DNA of 64,000 nucleotides from Flagellimonas lutaonensis (GCF_000963865.1 NZ_CP011071.1:1-64000), one strand, 5' to 3'; numbered from the stretch's first letter, positions 29,307-38,671 are shown. A program made the numbers and translations. Notes: generated by a model not told the origin, from the sequence alone.

Positions 29307-29489
29307 GAAATTGAAGAAAACTTCGTTTTTCATTTTAAGAGTTATTAACAAAAACCATTTGAACCTAACCTACGTTACATCTGAGGCCATTTACACAACA
29401 GAATAGGCAATGTTTACATCTTTTGTTGTACTTGACCGTGTTTTTTATGTAATTTGCCGATGATTTAACCCCACAAATCACCCCAATCT

Positions 29490-30182
29490 ATGAAATTAAA
29501 AAGTATAATCGTAGACGACTCGTCAATGCAGCGTATGGCCGTTGCCAAATTGGTGAACAACCACCCACATTTAGCCTTGGTGGCAGAGTACAGCAACGCC
29601 ATAGAAGCTAAGAACGGTCTAAAAAACCATGAGGTAGACCTTATCTTTCTAGATGTTGAGATGCCCATTATCAACGGCTTTGACCTTTTAGAGGCCCTTG
29701 AAAACCCGCCACAGGTCATCTTGATTACCGGTAAGCCCGATTATGCCCTCAAGGCCTTTGATTATGACGTGACCGACTACCTGCACAAACCCATTACCCT
29801 TGCACGGTTTGAGGCCTCTGTAAAAAGGGCCGTCACCAAATATGAGCAAATAAATAGGGTTGATGAGGATGAAGAGCACATTTTTGTGAAGAGTAACCTT
29901 AAAAAACGTAAGGTTATCCTCAACGATATTAAGTGGATCGAAGCTTTGGGCGACTACATCAAACTGGTGACCGATGAGGCCAACATTGTTATTCTTTCAA
30001 CAATGAAATCGTTCGAAAAGCAGTTGCCATCTGAAAAGTTCTTGCGCATACACAAATCATATATAGTGAACCTCGAAAAAATTGAAAAGTTCAACAGTAA
30101 GAATGTAGAGGTTGACGGCAGGCAAATTCCATTAAGTAGAAATAAAAAGACCGAGTTGGCAGAAGCACTGTCAAACGTGTAG
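29490..30182 (+). CDS. LytTR-family response regulator
   Basis: Two-domain transcription regulator of 230 aa. The receiver domain (about 1-115) has the acidic pair VDDSS near residue 8-10, the phospho-acceptor aspartate in LIFLDVEMPI (about residue 54) and the conserved lysine in HKPI. The C-terminal LytTR DNA-binding domain (about 130-230) has KKRKVILNDIKWIEALGDYI and FLRIHKSYIVNLEKI. No histidine kinase gene is adjacent, so it is an orphan in this window. A TAATTTG-like -7 lies about 30 nt upstream. The gene ends exactly where the opposing priA ends. Confidence 0.95.
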   Translation: MKLKSIIVDDSSMQRMAVAKLVNNHPHLALVAEYSNAIEAKNGLKNHEVDLIFLDVEMPIINGFDLLEALENPPQVILITGKPDYALKAFDYDVTDYLHKPITLARFEASVKRAVTKYEQINRVDEDEEHIFVKSNLKKRKVILNDIKWIEALGDYIKLVTDEANIVILSTMKSFEKQLPSEKFLRIHKSYIVNLEKIEKFNSKNVEVDGRQIPLSRNKKTELAEALSNV

Positions 30183-32642
30183 TTATATGTGGTCAACGTT
30201 GTAGACCAGTCTGACACTTTTATACTGGGAAATGGCATTAAAGGATTTTTCTATTCTTTTAATGCCATTTTTTATTTTGGAGGGTGAATGCCCCAAGTCT
30301 ATTTTTATAAGTATGTTCTTCAGGTAATAGCGTCTGATTCGCGACACGGGTGGGTATTCGGGCCCCAGAACCCTTTCATGTGGCAATAGGTTGCGCAAAG
30401 CCCCTGCAAACCATTCGGAAGCTTCGTTCAACTTGTTGAAATCCTTGTCCTTCAAGGTCACTTTTATAATCCGCACCACGGGAGGGTATTTGAAGTGTTC
30501 ACGCTCATAAAGCTGGTTCTCAAACATCTCAGCATAATCATTGGTCGATACCTGCTGTAATATGCGATGATACGGATTGTACGTCTGAACAAGAACCTTG
30601 CCCCTTTTCTTGGTACGGCCGGCACGGCCCGCCACCTGCGTCAACAGCTGAAAGCTACGCTCATGTGCCCGATAGTCAGGAAAATTGAGCAAACTATCGG
30701 CATTCATGATGCCCACCAAGCTCACATTTCTGAAATCAAGCCCCTTGGTCACCATTTGGGTACCCACCAACACATCAAACTCTTGTTGCTCAAAGGCTGT
30801 GATAATTTTCTCGTAGGCATGTTTTCCCCGTGTGGTATCGAGGTCCATACGGCCTACTTTGGCATCAGGAAACAGCTCTGCCAGCTCTTCTTGAACCTGT
30901 TCGGTGCCAAAGCCCTTTTTATCCAAGGTAAAGCTACCACAGGCCAAACAGTCATTTTGCAGCACCATATGGTACCCACAATAATGGCAGCGAAGCTGGT
31001 TCTTATGTCGGTGATAGGTAAGGCTAACGTCACAATTGGGGCATTGGGGCGAATGCCCACAGGTTGTGCATTCAACAATCGGTGCAAACCCACGTCGATT
31101 CTGGAAAAGGATTACCTGCTCGCCATTTTCAAGTGCCTCGCCCACCTGTAATCGCAGCCGGTCAGAGAAATGTCCCGTCATCTGTTTTTTCTTGGTAGCT
31201 TCCTTTAAATCGACCAACTCTATTTCTGGCTGCATTACTTTGCCATAACGCTCTGTTATCCGGGCATAGCCATATTTGCCTTTTTTGGCGTTGTTCATGC
31301 TTTCAATACTTGGCGTGGCCGAACCCAAAAGGCAGGGGCTGCCATGGTACTGGGCCAGTACAATGGCAGCATCTCGGGCATGGTACCTTGGGGCAGGGTC
31401 AAATTGTTTAAACGATTGTTCATGCTCTTCATCAACCACGATCAGCCCCAAGTTTGAAAAAGGCAAAAAAAGCGCAGAACGGGCGCCAATTACAATCTGG
31501 GCCTTTTCTTTTTGCTGTAATACGTTGTTCCATACCTCTACCCTTTCGTTCAAGCTGTATTTTGAATGGTAGACCGATACCTTATTGCCGAACACCTTAA
31601 GAAGCCTGTTGATCAGCTGTGAGGTAAGGGCTATTTCTGGTAACAGGTACAAAGCTTGTTTCCCTTCTTGCAATGTTCTTTGAAGCAATTTCATGTAGAC
31701 CTCCGTTTTGCCTGATGAAGTGACACCGTGCAACAATGCTACTTTTCGTCCTCTTCCAAAACTAACTAACAAATGATCAAAGGCCTTCTCCTGTTCTTCG
31801 TTCAGCTCAATCGAAACGTTCAAAGGCGCGTCGGTGAACTCCACACGATCTCGTTGCAGGTAGTAGTCTTCAAGTATGCCTTTTTCTATCAATGACTTGA
31901 TGACCCCTTTCGATACCTTGGCATTGTTTTCAAGGTTGGTAAGTTTTATGGGGTTCTTGGTCCGGGCCTGCAGCTGAAACAAACTCAAGACGGCCTGTAA
32001 CTGTTTTGGTGCCCGTTTCAGGCTTTCCAGCAACCCTTGCAGTTTTTCTTCCGTTTCATACGCTTCCGATAATCTGACGAAACGTACCTTTTTTGGTTTG
32101 TACTGCTCGTACAGTGCTTCTTTTTGCAGCACCACTTGTTTTTCAAGCAAGCGGTTCACCACGGGCAGGGCATTTTTTCTGTCAATGATCTGGCAGATAT
32201 CGTTGACCTTCAAAGACTCTTGATGCTGTAACGCCTCAAACACCAAAAATTCGTCATCTTTCAAGAGGGACTCATCTATTTCTTGATTTTTGTTGAGGAG
32301 GATGAATGTCTCGCTCTCTAACAAAAAAGCGCTGGGCAACGCACTTCTGACGACCTCGCCCAAAGTACACATATAATAATCGGCGATCCACTGCCAATGC
32401 TGGAGTTGAAGTTGGTTGACCAAGGGAATCTCGTCTAAAATCTGGTGGATTTCCTTTGCTTCATAGGCCTCGGGCGGATTTTGGTGTACGCGGTGGCACA
32501 GCGCAGTGTAGATTTTTGACTTGCCAAACGGAACGGCAATACGCATACCCGGTTCTAAAAAATCGGCCTCTTTGGGTGAAATCTTGTAAGTGAAGAACCG
32601 CTCTAGGGGTATCGGCAAAACGACATCGACAAAACACTGCAT
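30183..32642 (-). CDS. priA: Primosomal protein N' (replication restart helicase PriA)
   Basis: 3'-to-5' DNA helicase that reloads the replisome at stalled forks. It is 819 aa. The N-terminal DNA-binding part is followed by the helicase core with Walker A GVTSSGKTEVY (about 305-315) and VVDEEHEQSFK. The PriA zinc-binding insertion (CTTCGHSPQCPNC, then CHYCGYH and CLACG) has all eight cysteines. The late motifs TQMVTKGLDF and QVAGRAGRTKKRG are intact. It is the last gene of nadC-brkB-DUF2147-priA, 1 nt after DUF2147. Its stop abuts the LytTR regulator stop with no intergenic space. Confidence 0.97.
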   Translation of the reverse strand: MQCFVDVVLPIPLERFFTYKISPKEADFLEPGMRIAVPFGKSKIYTALCHRVHQNPPEAYEAKEIHQILDEIPLVNQLQLQHWQWIADYYMCTLGEVVRSALPSAFLLESETFILLNKNQEIDESLLKDDEFLVFEALQHQESLKVNDICQIIDRKNALPVVNRLLEKQVVLQKEALYEQYKPKKVRFVRLSEAYETEEKLQGLLESLKRAPKQLQAVLSLFQLQARTKNPIKLTNLENNAKVSKGVIKSLIEKGILEDYYLQRDRVEFTDAPLNVSIELNEEQEKAFDHLLVSFGRGRKVALLHGVTSSGKTEVYMKLLQRTLQEGKQALYLLPEIALTSQLINRLLKVFGNKVSVYHSKYSLNERVEVWNNVLQQKEKAQIVIGARSALFLPFSNLGLIVVDEEHEQSFKQFDPAPRYHARDAAIVLAQYHGSPCLLGSATPSIESMNNAKKGKYGYARITERYGKVMQPEIELVDLKEATKKKQMTGHFSDRLRLQVGEALENGEQVILFQNRRGFAPIVECTTCGHSPQCPNCDVSLTYHRHKNQLRCHYCGYHMVLQNDCLACGSFTLDKKGFGTEQVQEELAELFPDAKVGRMDLDTTRGKHAYEKIITAFEQQEFDVLVGTQMVTKGLDFRNVSLVGIMNADSLLNFPDYRAHERSFQLLTQVAGRAGRTKKRGKVLVQTYNPYHRILQQVSTNDYAEMFENQLYEREHFKYPPVVRIIKVTLKDKDFNKLNEASEWFAGALRNLLPHERVLGPEYPPVSRIRRYYLKNILIKIDLGHSPSKIKNGIKRIEKSFNAISQYKSVRLVYNVDHI

Positions 32643-32643
32643 A

Positions 32644-33078
32644 TCATTCGTCTTTTACCCGTTGCCATGTTTGGGTGCGGTACAAAAAGGCCAAGTATCC
32701 CCGAACCTTTAATTTATCCGGGTCTTCGGGGTGCAGCCATATCTTGCCCCTTACCTCTACTCCATACTCGGGGTCGAACAAACGGCCATGTTTGTATTGC
32801 CCATCTTCTTCTTTCAACGCCTTTATGACATTCATGCCCACAATAGGCTTGTTCTTTTGGTCTCCCTTACATTTTTCGCAAATGGCATCCTGCCTACCCT
32901 CTTCTAATATTCTTAAAATCTTTCCGTAGACCAGTCCACCCTTTTTATAGATCTCAACAATGGCCTTGGGCTTTCCTGATTTGTCGTCTATCGTCTTCCA
33001 TTTTCCAAAGACATCCTGCGCCCCAACTATTTGGGCCATGCACAGAAACCATAAAAACATAAGCCCCCTAAGCGTCAT
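32644..33078 (-). CDS. DUF2147 domain exported protein
   Basis: 144-aa periplasmic protein with a signal peptide (residues 1-20, MFLWFLCMAQIVGAQ) and the DUF2147 pattern GKWKTIDDKSGKPKAIVEIY, then a small CEKCKGDQKNKPIVGMNVIK segment and the C-terminal LKVRGYLAFLYRTQTWQRV. DUF2147 proteins are beta-barrel-like small exported proteins of unknown function. It overlaps brkB by 11 nt and ends 1 nt before priA, so it is tightly embedded in that operon. Confidence 0.88.
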   Translation of the reverse strand: MTLRGLMFLWFLCMAQIVGAQDVFGKWKTIDDKSGKPKAIVEIYKKGGLVYGKILRILEEGRQDAICEKCKGDQKNKPIVGMNVIKALKEEDGQYKHGRLFDPEYGVEVRGKIWLHPEDPDKLKVRGYLAFLYRTQTWQRVKDE

Positions 33079-34045
33079 CCAACCTGTTTTTGTGCCTTTT
33101 CTTTAAGACATTCAATGTTGCGTTCAACTCAAAACCAAGCAGTAAGATGCTTGAATTCAGCCATATGAACACCATTAAAATAAGTAAGCCACCCAGCGCA
33201 CCGTACAATTCGTTATAGCGTGCTATCTTTTCAACATATACCCCGAACAGGTAGGATGTGAACAAAAACAATAGGGTGGTCATCAATGCCCCGGCCGAAA
33301 AGAAACGCGCCTGGCGGCCCTCGGCCGTTCCGAAGTAGTAGAGAATAGCGGTAATCAAATAGGTCAACAGCCCAAAGAACAGTACCTTGGCCAATTGCAC
33401 CAAAAAACTATCGCCCTGCTGTACTTCAAACCCAATGGCCTTACTGAAAAAGGCATCGGTATTTTCTAAAAACAGCTCAAAATACACAAAGGCCACCGCC
33501 CCGACGATAACCAAGATCGACAAAATAAGGCCCACCATCAGCGCATAGGCATACTGCTTGAAAAAATTACGTGTCAATTCCACATGGTACGAATATTCAA
33601 AACCTGCAAAAATTGAATTCACCCCATTGGCCACTAAAAAAATGGATATCAAAAAGGCTGAAGATAGAAGCCCTCCCCTTTTCTGGTCTTTTATTTGCTG
33701 ATATATCTCTCCAAAATAATCACTGGTGGCCGAAGGCAAAAACGACTCCAAGAACAACAGAAACTGGGCGTCAAAATTCTCGGTGCCCACACTGATGTAA
33801 GGAATCAGGAATGGAATAAGGGTCACAAAAAAGATCAGTAGTGGAAAAATGGCCATAAAAACGCTGAAGGCAATTGAACTGGCACGGGTAGAAAGGGCGC
33901 CCTCTACAATGCCGACCACGTACATTTCTATTAAATCGTACAAAGAAAGCCCCTCGAAAGCCTTCAGCTTGATCTTCTTCAAAAGCGCCACCAGCCAATT
34001 GACCACGGGGATTTTTTTTAATCGCTCTTCTATCGGTCTAGACAT
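33068..34045 (-). CDS. YihY/BrkB-family inner-membrane protein
   Basis: 325-aa polytopic protein with about six transmembrane segments. Family marks include LSTRASSIAFSVFMAIFPLL near residue 55 (here ALSTRASSIAFSVFMAIFPL), FLVANGVNSIFAGFEYSYHV and the C-terminal GALGGLLILMVFIWLNSSIL. It was once annotated as ribonuclease BN, which is incorrect for this family; its true role is unknown. The start overlaps the nadC stop by 1 nt (TAATG) and its end overlaps DUF2147 by 11 nt. Confidence 0.9.
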   Translation of the reverse strand: MSRPIEERLKKIPVVNWLVALLKKIKLKAFEGLSLYDLIEMYVVGIVEGALSTRASSIAFSVFMAIFPLLIFFVTLIPFLIPYISVGTENFDAQFLLFLESFLPSATSDYFGEIYQQIKDQKRGGLLSSAFLISIFLVANGVNSIFAGFEYSYHVELTRNFFKQYAYALMVGLILSILVIVGAVAFVYFELFLENTDAFFSKAIGFEVQQGDSFLVQLAKVLFFGLLTYLITAILYYFGTAEGRQARFFSAGALMTTLLFLFTSYLFGVYVEKIARYNELYGALGGLLILMVFIWLNSSILLLGFELNATLNVLKKRHKNRLDDA

Positions 34046-34902
34046 TATACTGCCTTTAAGCTTAAATCCATATTATGAACCGAATGGGTAAGAGCGCCTG
34101 AAGATATAAAGTCGACTCCACATTCTGCATACTTTCTGAGCGTTTGCTCATTGATACCCCCTGATGATTCTGTCAAACACTTGCCCCCTATCAGTGCAAC
34201 GGCCTTTTTGGTTTCTTCGTAATCAAAATTATCCAATAAAATACGGTACACCCCATCAGATTGCAAAATCTGCCTTACCTCATCCAAATTTCTGGCCTCC
34301 ACAATAATTTTCAGGTTCTTCTTGTTTTGGCGAAGATACTCTTGGGTCTTTTCAATCGCTGTGGAAATACCTCCCGCAAAATCGATGTGGTTGTCTTTGA
34401 GCATGACCATATCATAGAGTGCAAACCGATGGTTTTCGCCCCCACCTATCTTTACCGCCCACTTTTCAAAGGCGCGAATACCGGGGGTAGTTTTACGGGT
34501 ATCGAGAATTTTAGTGCCGGTTCCCTCCAAAATATCCACGAACGACTTGGTCTTGGTAGCAATGGCGCTCATTCGCTGCATGGCGTTGAGTACCAATCGT
34601 TCGGCCTTTAAAATCGATTGGGAACGACCTTCCACATAAAAAACGACATCGCCATATTTCACGTGGCTGCCATCGTTCAACAGGGTTTCTACGGTCAAAT
34701 CGGCATCGACATAGGCAAAAACCTGTTTGGCGAATTCCACTCCGGCGATGATGCCTTCTTCTTTGACCAGCAATTTTGCCTTGCCCTTGGCCTCTTTGGG
34801 AATGCATGCCAACGAACTATGGTCGCCATCACCTACATCTTCCCTAATGGCGTTGGCAATAATCAAATCCAATTCTTTTTGAAACTGGGTTTCGGATATC
34901 AT
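34045..34902 (-). CDS. nadC: Nicotinate-nucleotide pyrophosphorylase (carboxylating)
   Basis: Converts quinolinate and PRPP to nicotinate mononucleotide in NAD synthesis. It is 285 aa from ATG 34902 (MISETQFQKELDLII); an ATG 30 nt upstream would add ten residues and is possible but less typical. Motifs: EDVGDGDHSSLACIP, RLVLNAMQRMSAIATKTK, the catalytic TRKTTPGIRAFEKWAVKIGG, and MLKDNHIDFAGG. It is the first gene of an overlapping operon with brkB, DUF2147 and priA, and is divergent from rlmH. Confidence 0.96.
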   Translation of the reverse strand: MISETQFQKELDLIIANAIREDVGDGDHSSLACIPKEAKGKAKLLVKEEGIIAGVEFAKQVFAYVDADLTVETLLNDGSHVKYGDVVFYVEGRSQSILKAERLVLNAMQRMSAIATKTKSFVDILEGTGTKILDTRKTTPGIRAFEKWAVKIGGGENHRFALYDMVMLKDNHIDFAGGISTAIEKTQEYLRQNKKNLKIIVEARNLDEVRQILQSDGVYRILLDNFDYEETKKAVALIGGKCLTESSGGINEQTLRKYAECGVDFISSGALTHSVHNMDLSLKAV

Positions 34903-34999
34903 GGGTGGAATGGTTTGCTGCGAAATTACCAAAATAGCATCAGTAAGAAAAAAGACCGTTCGATTGGTTGGCCAATTAATTTGATGTTATTTTTGGAGC

Positions 35000-35473
35000 A
35001 TGACTATTACCTTGCTCACCATCGGGAAAACAGATAGCAGCGCACTCCAAAACCTAATCGAGAACTATACCGCACGGTTGAAACATTATGTTCGGTTCGA
35101 GATGGTGGTCATTCCCGATATCAAGAAAACCAAAAACATTTCAGAAAACCAACAAAAGGAAAAAGAGGGCGAAGTCCTGTTGAAACAACTTCAACCTGCA
35201 GATTTTTTTGTGCTGTTTGATGAAAAGGGGAAGCAATTTACCTCTGTGGGATTCGCCGATCTGCTACAAAAACACATGAACAGCGGACTCAAAAATTTGG
35301 TCTTTGCCATTGGTGGGCCGTATGGATTCAGTGCTGCCGTTCAAAAAAGGGCCAATGCCAAAATCAGCCTTTCGAAAATGACGTTTTCACATCAAATGGT
35401 ACGATTGTTCGTGGTTGAGCAACTTTACCGAGGGTTCACCATTCTGCGAAACGAACCATATCATCATGAGTAG
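35000..35473 (+). CDS. rlmH: 23S rRNA (pseudouridine-1915-N3)-methyltransferase RlmH
   Basis: SPOUT methyltransferase modifying helix 69 of 23S rRNA. The 157-aa length is standard. Marks are the N-terminal MTITLLTIGKTDS, FVLFDEKGKQFTSVGFADLL, the SAM-knot FAIGGPYGFS and the invariant C-terminal LYRGFTILRNEPYHHE. It is divergent from nadC and followed by a palindromic repeat, which lies between it and the convergent serine-biosynthesis fusion gene. Confidence 0.97.
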   Translation: MTITLLTIGKTDSSALQNLIENYTARLKHYVRFEMVVIPDIKKTKNISENQQKEKEGEVLLKQLQPADFFVLFDEKGKQFTSVGFADLLQKHMNSGLKNLVFAIGGPYGFSAAVQKRANAKISLSKMTFSHQMVRLFVVEQLYRGFTILRNEPYHHE

Positions 35474-35481
35474 GCCTCCCC

Positions 35482-35551
35482 TAGCCCCTCCAAAGGAGGG
35501 GAATTGTGGCACAGCCATATTCTCCCCCTATGGGGGAGTCAGAGGGGGCTA
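35482..35551. repeat. Compound palindromic repeat between rlmH and serBA
   Basis: Outer arms TAGCCCCTC (35482-35490) and GAGGGGGCTA (35542-35551) enclose two perfect inner hairpins, CCCCTCC-AAA-GGAGGGG (35485-35501) and CTCCCCCTATGGGGGAG (35522-35538). The minus-strand stop codon of the serBA gene (35549-35551) is part of the right arm. This looks like a flavobacterial dispersed REP/MITE-like element that could also serve as a bidirectional terminator. Confidence 0.7.
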
Positions 35552-37441
35552 ATACAACACCCTAAACTTGATGGTATGTTCGACATTGCGAAGTGCTTTC
35601 ATCACCTCTTTGTCATAGTCTTTGTCAATGTCGGTGATCACATAACCCACATCGGAATCTGTTGAAAGATACTGCCCTGTGATGTTCATGTCGTACTTGG
35701 CAAGTACCTCATTGATATGGGCCATAATACCTGGTACGTTTTTATGAATGTGCAAGAACCTGTGGGCATTTTGCTGTTTCGGCAAACGAATGTTGGGGAA
35801 GTTCACCGCATCGACCGTGTTACCCGAGTTGATATAATTCATGATCTTATTGGGCACAAAACTCGCAATGTCTTTTTGTGCCTCTTGGGTACTACCACCG
35901 ATATGTGGTGTCAAAATTACGTTGGGAAGCCCTTGAAGCTCTGTTTCAAAGGCGCCGTTGATCCTGGGCTCCGTAGGATACACGTCAATGGCCGCACCCC
36001 CTATCTTACCCGATTTAAGGGCGTCCACCAAAGCGGGTATATCGACCACAAAGCCTCTCGACAGGTTTATCAGATGTGCCCCATCACGCATTTGGTTGAT
36101 CTCACGCTCGCCGATAAAATTCTTGTTGGCCTTGTTGTCATCGATATGTAGGCTCACAACATCGGAAACCGACAATAAATCTTCCAATGTATCACACTTT
36201 CTGGCATTGCCGAGTGCAAGTTTGTCCTCAATGTCATAATAATACACCTTCATGCCCAGGGCCTCGGCAAGCACCGACAATTGCTTGCCAATGTTGCCAT
36301 ACCCCACAATCCCCAAATTCTTACCACGCACCTCATGGGCATTGGCAGCGGTCTTGTTCCACTGGCCTTGGTGCAATTCTGTGCTGCGGGTAAAAATGTT
36401 GCGCATCAACATAATGATTTGGCCTATGGCCATTTCTACCACCGAACGCGTATTGCTGTAAGGCGCATTGAATACCACTACACCGCGCTTTTTGGCATAT
36501 TCCAAATCGATTTGCTTGGTTCCGATGCAAAAGGCACCGACCACTAATAACTTATCGGCCGCATCGAGCACTTTCGGGGTTACCTGTGTTTTGGACCGGA
36601 TACCCAACACATGAATGCCCTTGACCTTCTCTACCAGTTCTTCTTCGGTAAGACTATGCTTGACCAGTTCAACAGAAAAACCGTCCTCAGAAAGATTTTC
36701 AAAGGCATCATGGTGCACATTTTCGAGCAACAATATCTTGATCCTGTTCTTGGGATAAGATATGTTTCTGGGCAAATCGTTCACAAACAAAAATTCATCT
36801 AAATTGGGCGCCACATGATCGGCATTGTTCGCCGCCTTCTCACGGTGCACGTTTTCGGTGTAGGCAAAGAACTTGTCGGCGATGCCTGCCTCGCGCATCA
36901 CATAGTCGCTGTAGCCATCGCCTATAACCTGTACCTCGCCATCAAGGTCCAATCTTTTTAGGCACTCTATTTTGCCGTTGTGCGTCGCCAACACATTGGT
37001 TTCATCAAAACCTACAATGTTGCCGTCTTCATCGAATTTGAAAGTATTGGCGTACACGCGATCCGGGGGAATATTGTACTCGGCCACAATCGGATCTATA
37101 AATTCTTTGAACCCACACGAAATTACGTATATGTCATCAGAAAACTTATCAAAAAACTCCTTGTTGGCGGCAATTGACTTTGATATCTTCTTACGTAGTT
37201 CTGTAACCAGCCTGTCGAGGTCATCACGGTGCGCATCGAGCAGTTTAATGCGTTTTTCAAGCGATTCGGTGAACGATATTTCGCCATCAATGCCCAAATT
37301 GGTTATGTGTTGGATTTCTGCTACGACCTCATCTTTGTTCGATTTTCCCTGTAAGGTCATTTCAGCCAAAACATCCAATGCCTCCACTTGGGTCAGGGTA
37401 CTGTCAAAATCGAATACATACTTTCGTGCCACCTCTACCAT
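35549..37441 (-). CDS. serA: Fused phosphoserine phosphatase-phosphoglycerate dehydrogenase (SerB-SerA-ACT)
   Basis: 630-aa fusion of two non-consecutive serine-pathway enzymes. Residues 1-220 form a HAD-IB phosphoserine phosphatase with D11/D13 in VFDFDSTLTQ and the metal motif GDGYSDYVM near 173. Residues about 235-550 form D-3-phosphoglycerate dehydrogenase with the NAD loop VGYGNIGKQL near 380, NLSRGFVVD and the catalytic HIGGSTQEA. The last 75 residues are an ACT regulatory domain. The start at ATG 37441 (MVEVARKYVFDFDST) was preferred to one eight codons upstream. The stop codon lies in the palindromic repeat. SerC is not nearby. Confidence 0.93.
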   Translation of the reverse strand: MVEVARKYVFDFDSTLTQVEALDVLAEMTLQGKSNKDEVVAEIQHITNLGIDGEISFTESLEKRIKLLDAHRDDLDRLVTELRKKISKSIAANKEFFDKFSDDIYVISCGFKEFIDPIVAEYNIPPDRVYANTFKFDEDGNIVGFDETNVLATHNGKIECLKRLDLDGEVQVIGDGYSDYVMREAGIADKFFAYTENVHREKAANNADHVAPNLDEFLFVNDLPRNISYPKNRIKILLLENVHHDAFENLSEDGFSVELVKHSLTEEELVEKVKGIHVLGIRSKTQVTPKVLDAADKLLVVGAFCIGTKQIDLEYAKKRGVVVFNAPYSNTRSVVEMAIGQIIMLMRNIFTRSTELHQGQWNKTAANAHEVRGKNLGIVGYGNIGKQLSVLAEALGMKVYYYDIEDKLALGNARKCDTLEDLLSVSDVVSLHIDDNKANKNFIGEREINQMRDGAHLINLSRGFVVDIPALVDALKSGKIGGAAIDVYPTEPRINGAFETELQGLPNVILTPHIGGSTQEAQKDIASFVPNKIMNYINSGNTVDAVNFPNIRLPKQQNAHRFLHIHKNVPGIMAHINEVLAKYDMNITGQYLSTDSDVGYVITDIDKDYDKEVMKALRNVEHTIKFRVLY

Positions 37442-37587
37442 ATGATTTGAAAAATTAAGCTCCAAAAGTAAAAATTAATCCTGTGCATGGTAAATGTCGT
37501 CACCAAAAAAGAAAAGTGTTGCACCATATGGGCTTCTTGGCTAAGGATTTGATTTTAAAGCCGTACAAAAATTATCAAATCGACAAT

Positions 37588-38040
37588 TCAGAACCAGCGA
37601 CGAACAGCTTTACAGTATAATTTGTAGTCGCGCCCGAATTTTTTCAACAGGGCCTCTTCTTCATACCTGATCTGAAATTGGTTCATGTAATAAACGAACA
37701 AGGCTGCCAAAAGGGTGTTGAAGGCATTTCCCAACTTAAGACCATAGGCGAGCAGCAACAACAGCATTCCCAAATACATTGGGTTGCGTGAATACATGAA
37801 TATGCCCCTGGTTACCAATACTTTTGCCTTCTCGGGATGAAGCGGGTTTGTCGTGGTCTTTGCCCGGTAGAACTGGTACAGCGCCAAGGTAAAAACAATA
37901 AGGGCGAGAACGGTCAGGCCAACCGCCATTTCCTTTCTTCCAAAAAAATCGAATTCACCGAAAGGCAGCAACCTGTCGAGCAAATACATCAGACCCGCAA
38001 AGATGACCATGACCAAGGGCGGAAGTATCTTGATTTTCAT
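37588..38040 (-). CDS. Isoprenylcysteine carboxylmethyltransferase-like membrane methyltransferase
   Basis: 150-aa integral membrane protein of the ICMT/PEMT superfamily with about four membrane segments and the SAM-site pattern GIFMYSRNPMYLGM plus the C-terminal RYEEEALLKKFGRDYKLYC. The substrate (isoprenoid or lipid) is unknown. The start is ATG 38040 (MKIKILPPLVMVIF); the longer frame to 38244 is antisense to rdgB and is rejected. It is divergent from rdgB with 43 nt between starts. Confidence 0.85.
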   Translation of the reverse strand: MKIKILPPLVMVIFAGLMYLLDRLLPFGEFDFFGRKEMAVGLTVLALIVFTLALYQFYRAKTTTNPLHPEKAKVLVTRGIFMYSRNPMYLGMLLLLLAYGLKLGNAFNTLLAALFVYYMNQFQIRYEEEALLKKFGRDYKLYCKAVRRWF

Positions 38041-38083
38041 ACCTGCGAAAATACTACTTTTGAACGCTACGAAAAATCGTGAT

Positions 38084-38671
38084 ATGAAGCTCGTATTTGC
38101 CACCCATAACCAACACAAATATGAAGAGGTCAAGCTGCTGATGCCAAAAGGGATTGAATTGCTTGATCTTAGCTCGATAAACTGCCATGAAGAAATTACC
38201 GAAACTGGCGAAACCCTGCAAGAAAACGCCAAAATCAAGGCCAACTACATCACTGAAAATTATGGGCTCAACTGTTTTGCCGACGATACCGGGCTTTTGA
38301 TAGAAGCCCTAAATGGCGAACCTGGTGTGTATTCAGCACGGTATGCGGGCAATCAAAAGAATAGCCTTGACAATATGCAGAAGGTTTTGCGCAAACTCAT
38401 GAACCACCAGAACAGAAAGGCCTATTTTGAAACCGTTATTGTACTGAACATCAATGGGGAACAATTCTCATTTTCAGGAAAGGCGTACGGCGAAATCATT
38501 CAAAGGCCGGTTGGGGAAAAAGGCTTTGGGTATGACCCTATTTTTCGCCCGGAAGGATATGACAAGACCTTTGCCGAACTGCCCGTGGAGGTAAAAAATC
38601 GCATCAGCCATCGGGGCAAGGCCATAGGGCTTTTGGTGCAGTTTCTAAAAAAATATCCCCATACTGAATAA
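38084..38671 (+). CDS. rdgB: Non-canonical purine NTP pyrophosphatase (RdgB/HAM1)
   Basis: Hydrolyses dITP, XTP and related nucleotides to monophosphates, keeping them out of DNA and RNA. It is 195 aa from ATG 38084 (MKLVFATHNQHKYEEVK). Motifs are FATHNQHKYEE, the catalytic DDTGLLIEALNGEPGVYSAR and GFGYDPIFRPEGYDKTFAEL. The longer in-frame start at 38003 reads through the divergent methyltransferase gene and is rejected. Confidence 0.96.
   Translation: MKLVFATHNQHKYEEVKLLMPKGIELLDLSSINCHEEITETGETLQENAKIKANYITENYGLNCFADDTGLLIEALNGEPGVYSARYAGNQKNSLDNMQKVLRKLMNHQNRKAYFETVIVLNINGEQFSFSGKAYGEIIQRPVGEKGFGYDPIFRPEGYDKTFAELPVEVKNRISHRGKAIGLLVQFLKKYPHTE

Noticed and set aside
30567-31151. 194-codon antisense frame within priA
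   Set aside because: Mirror of the strongly coding priA zinc region; no homology and no promoter.
36972-37445. 157-codon antisense frame within the serBA gene
   Set aside because: Composed of serine-rich shadow sequence from the SerB domain; not a real gene.
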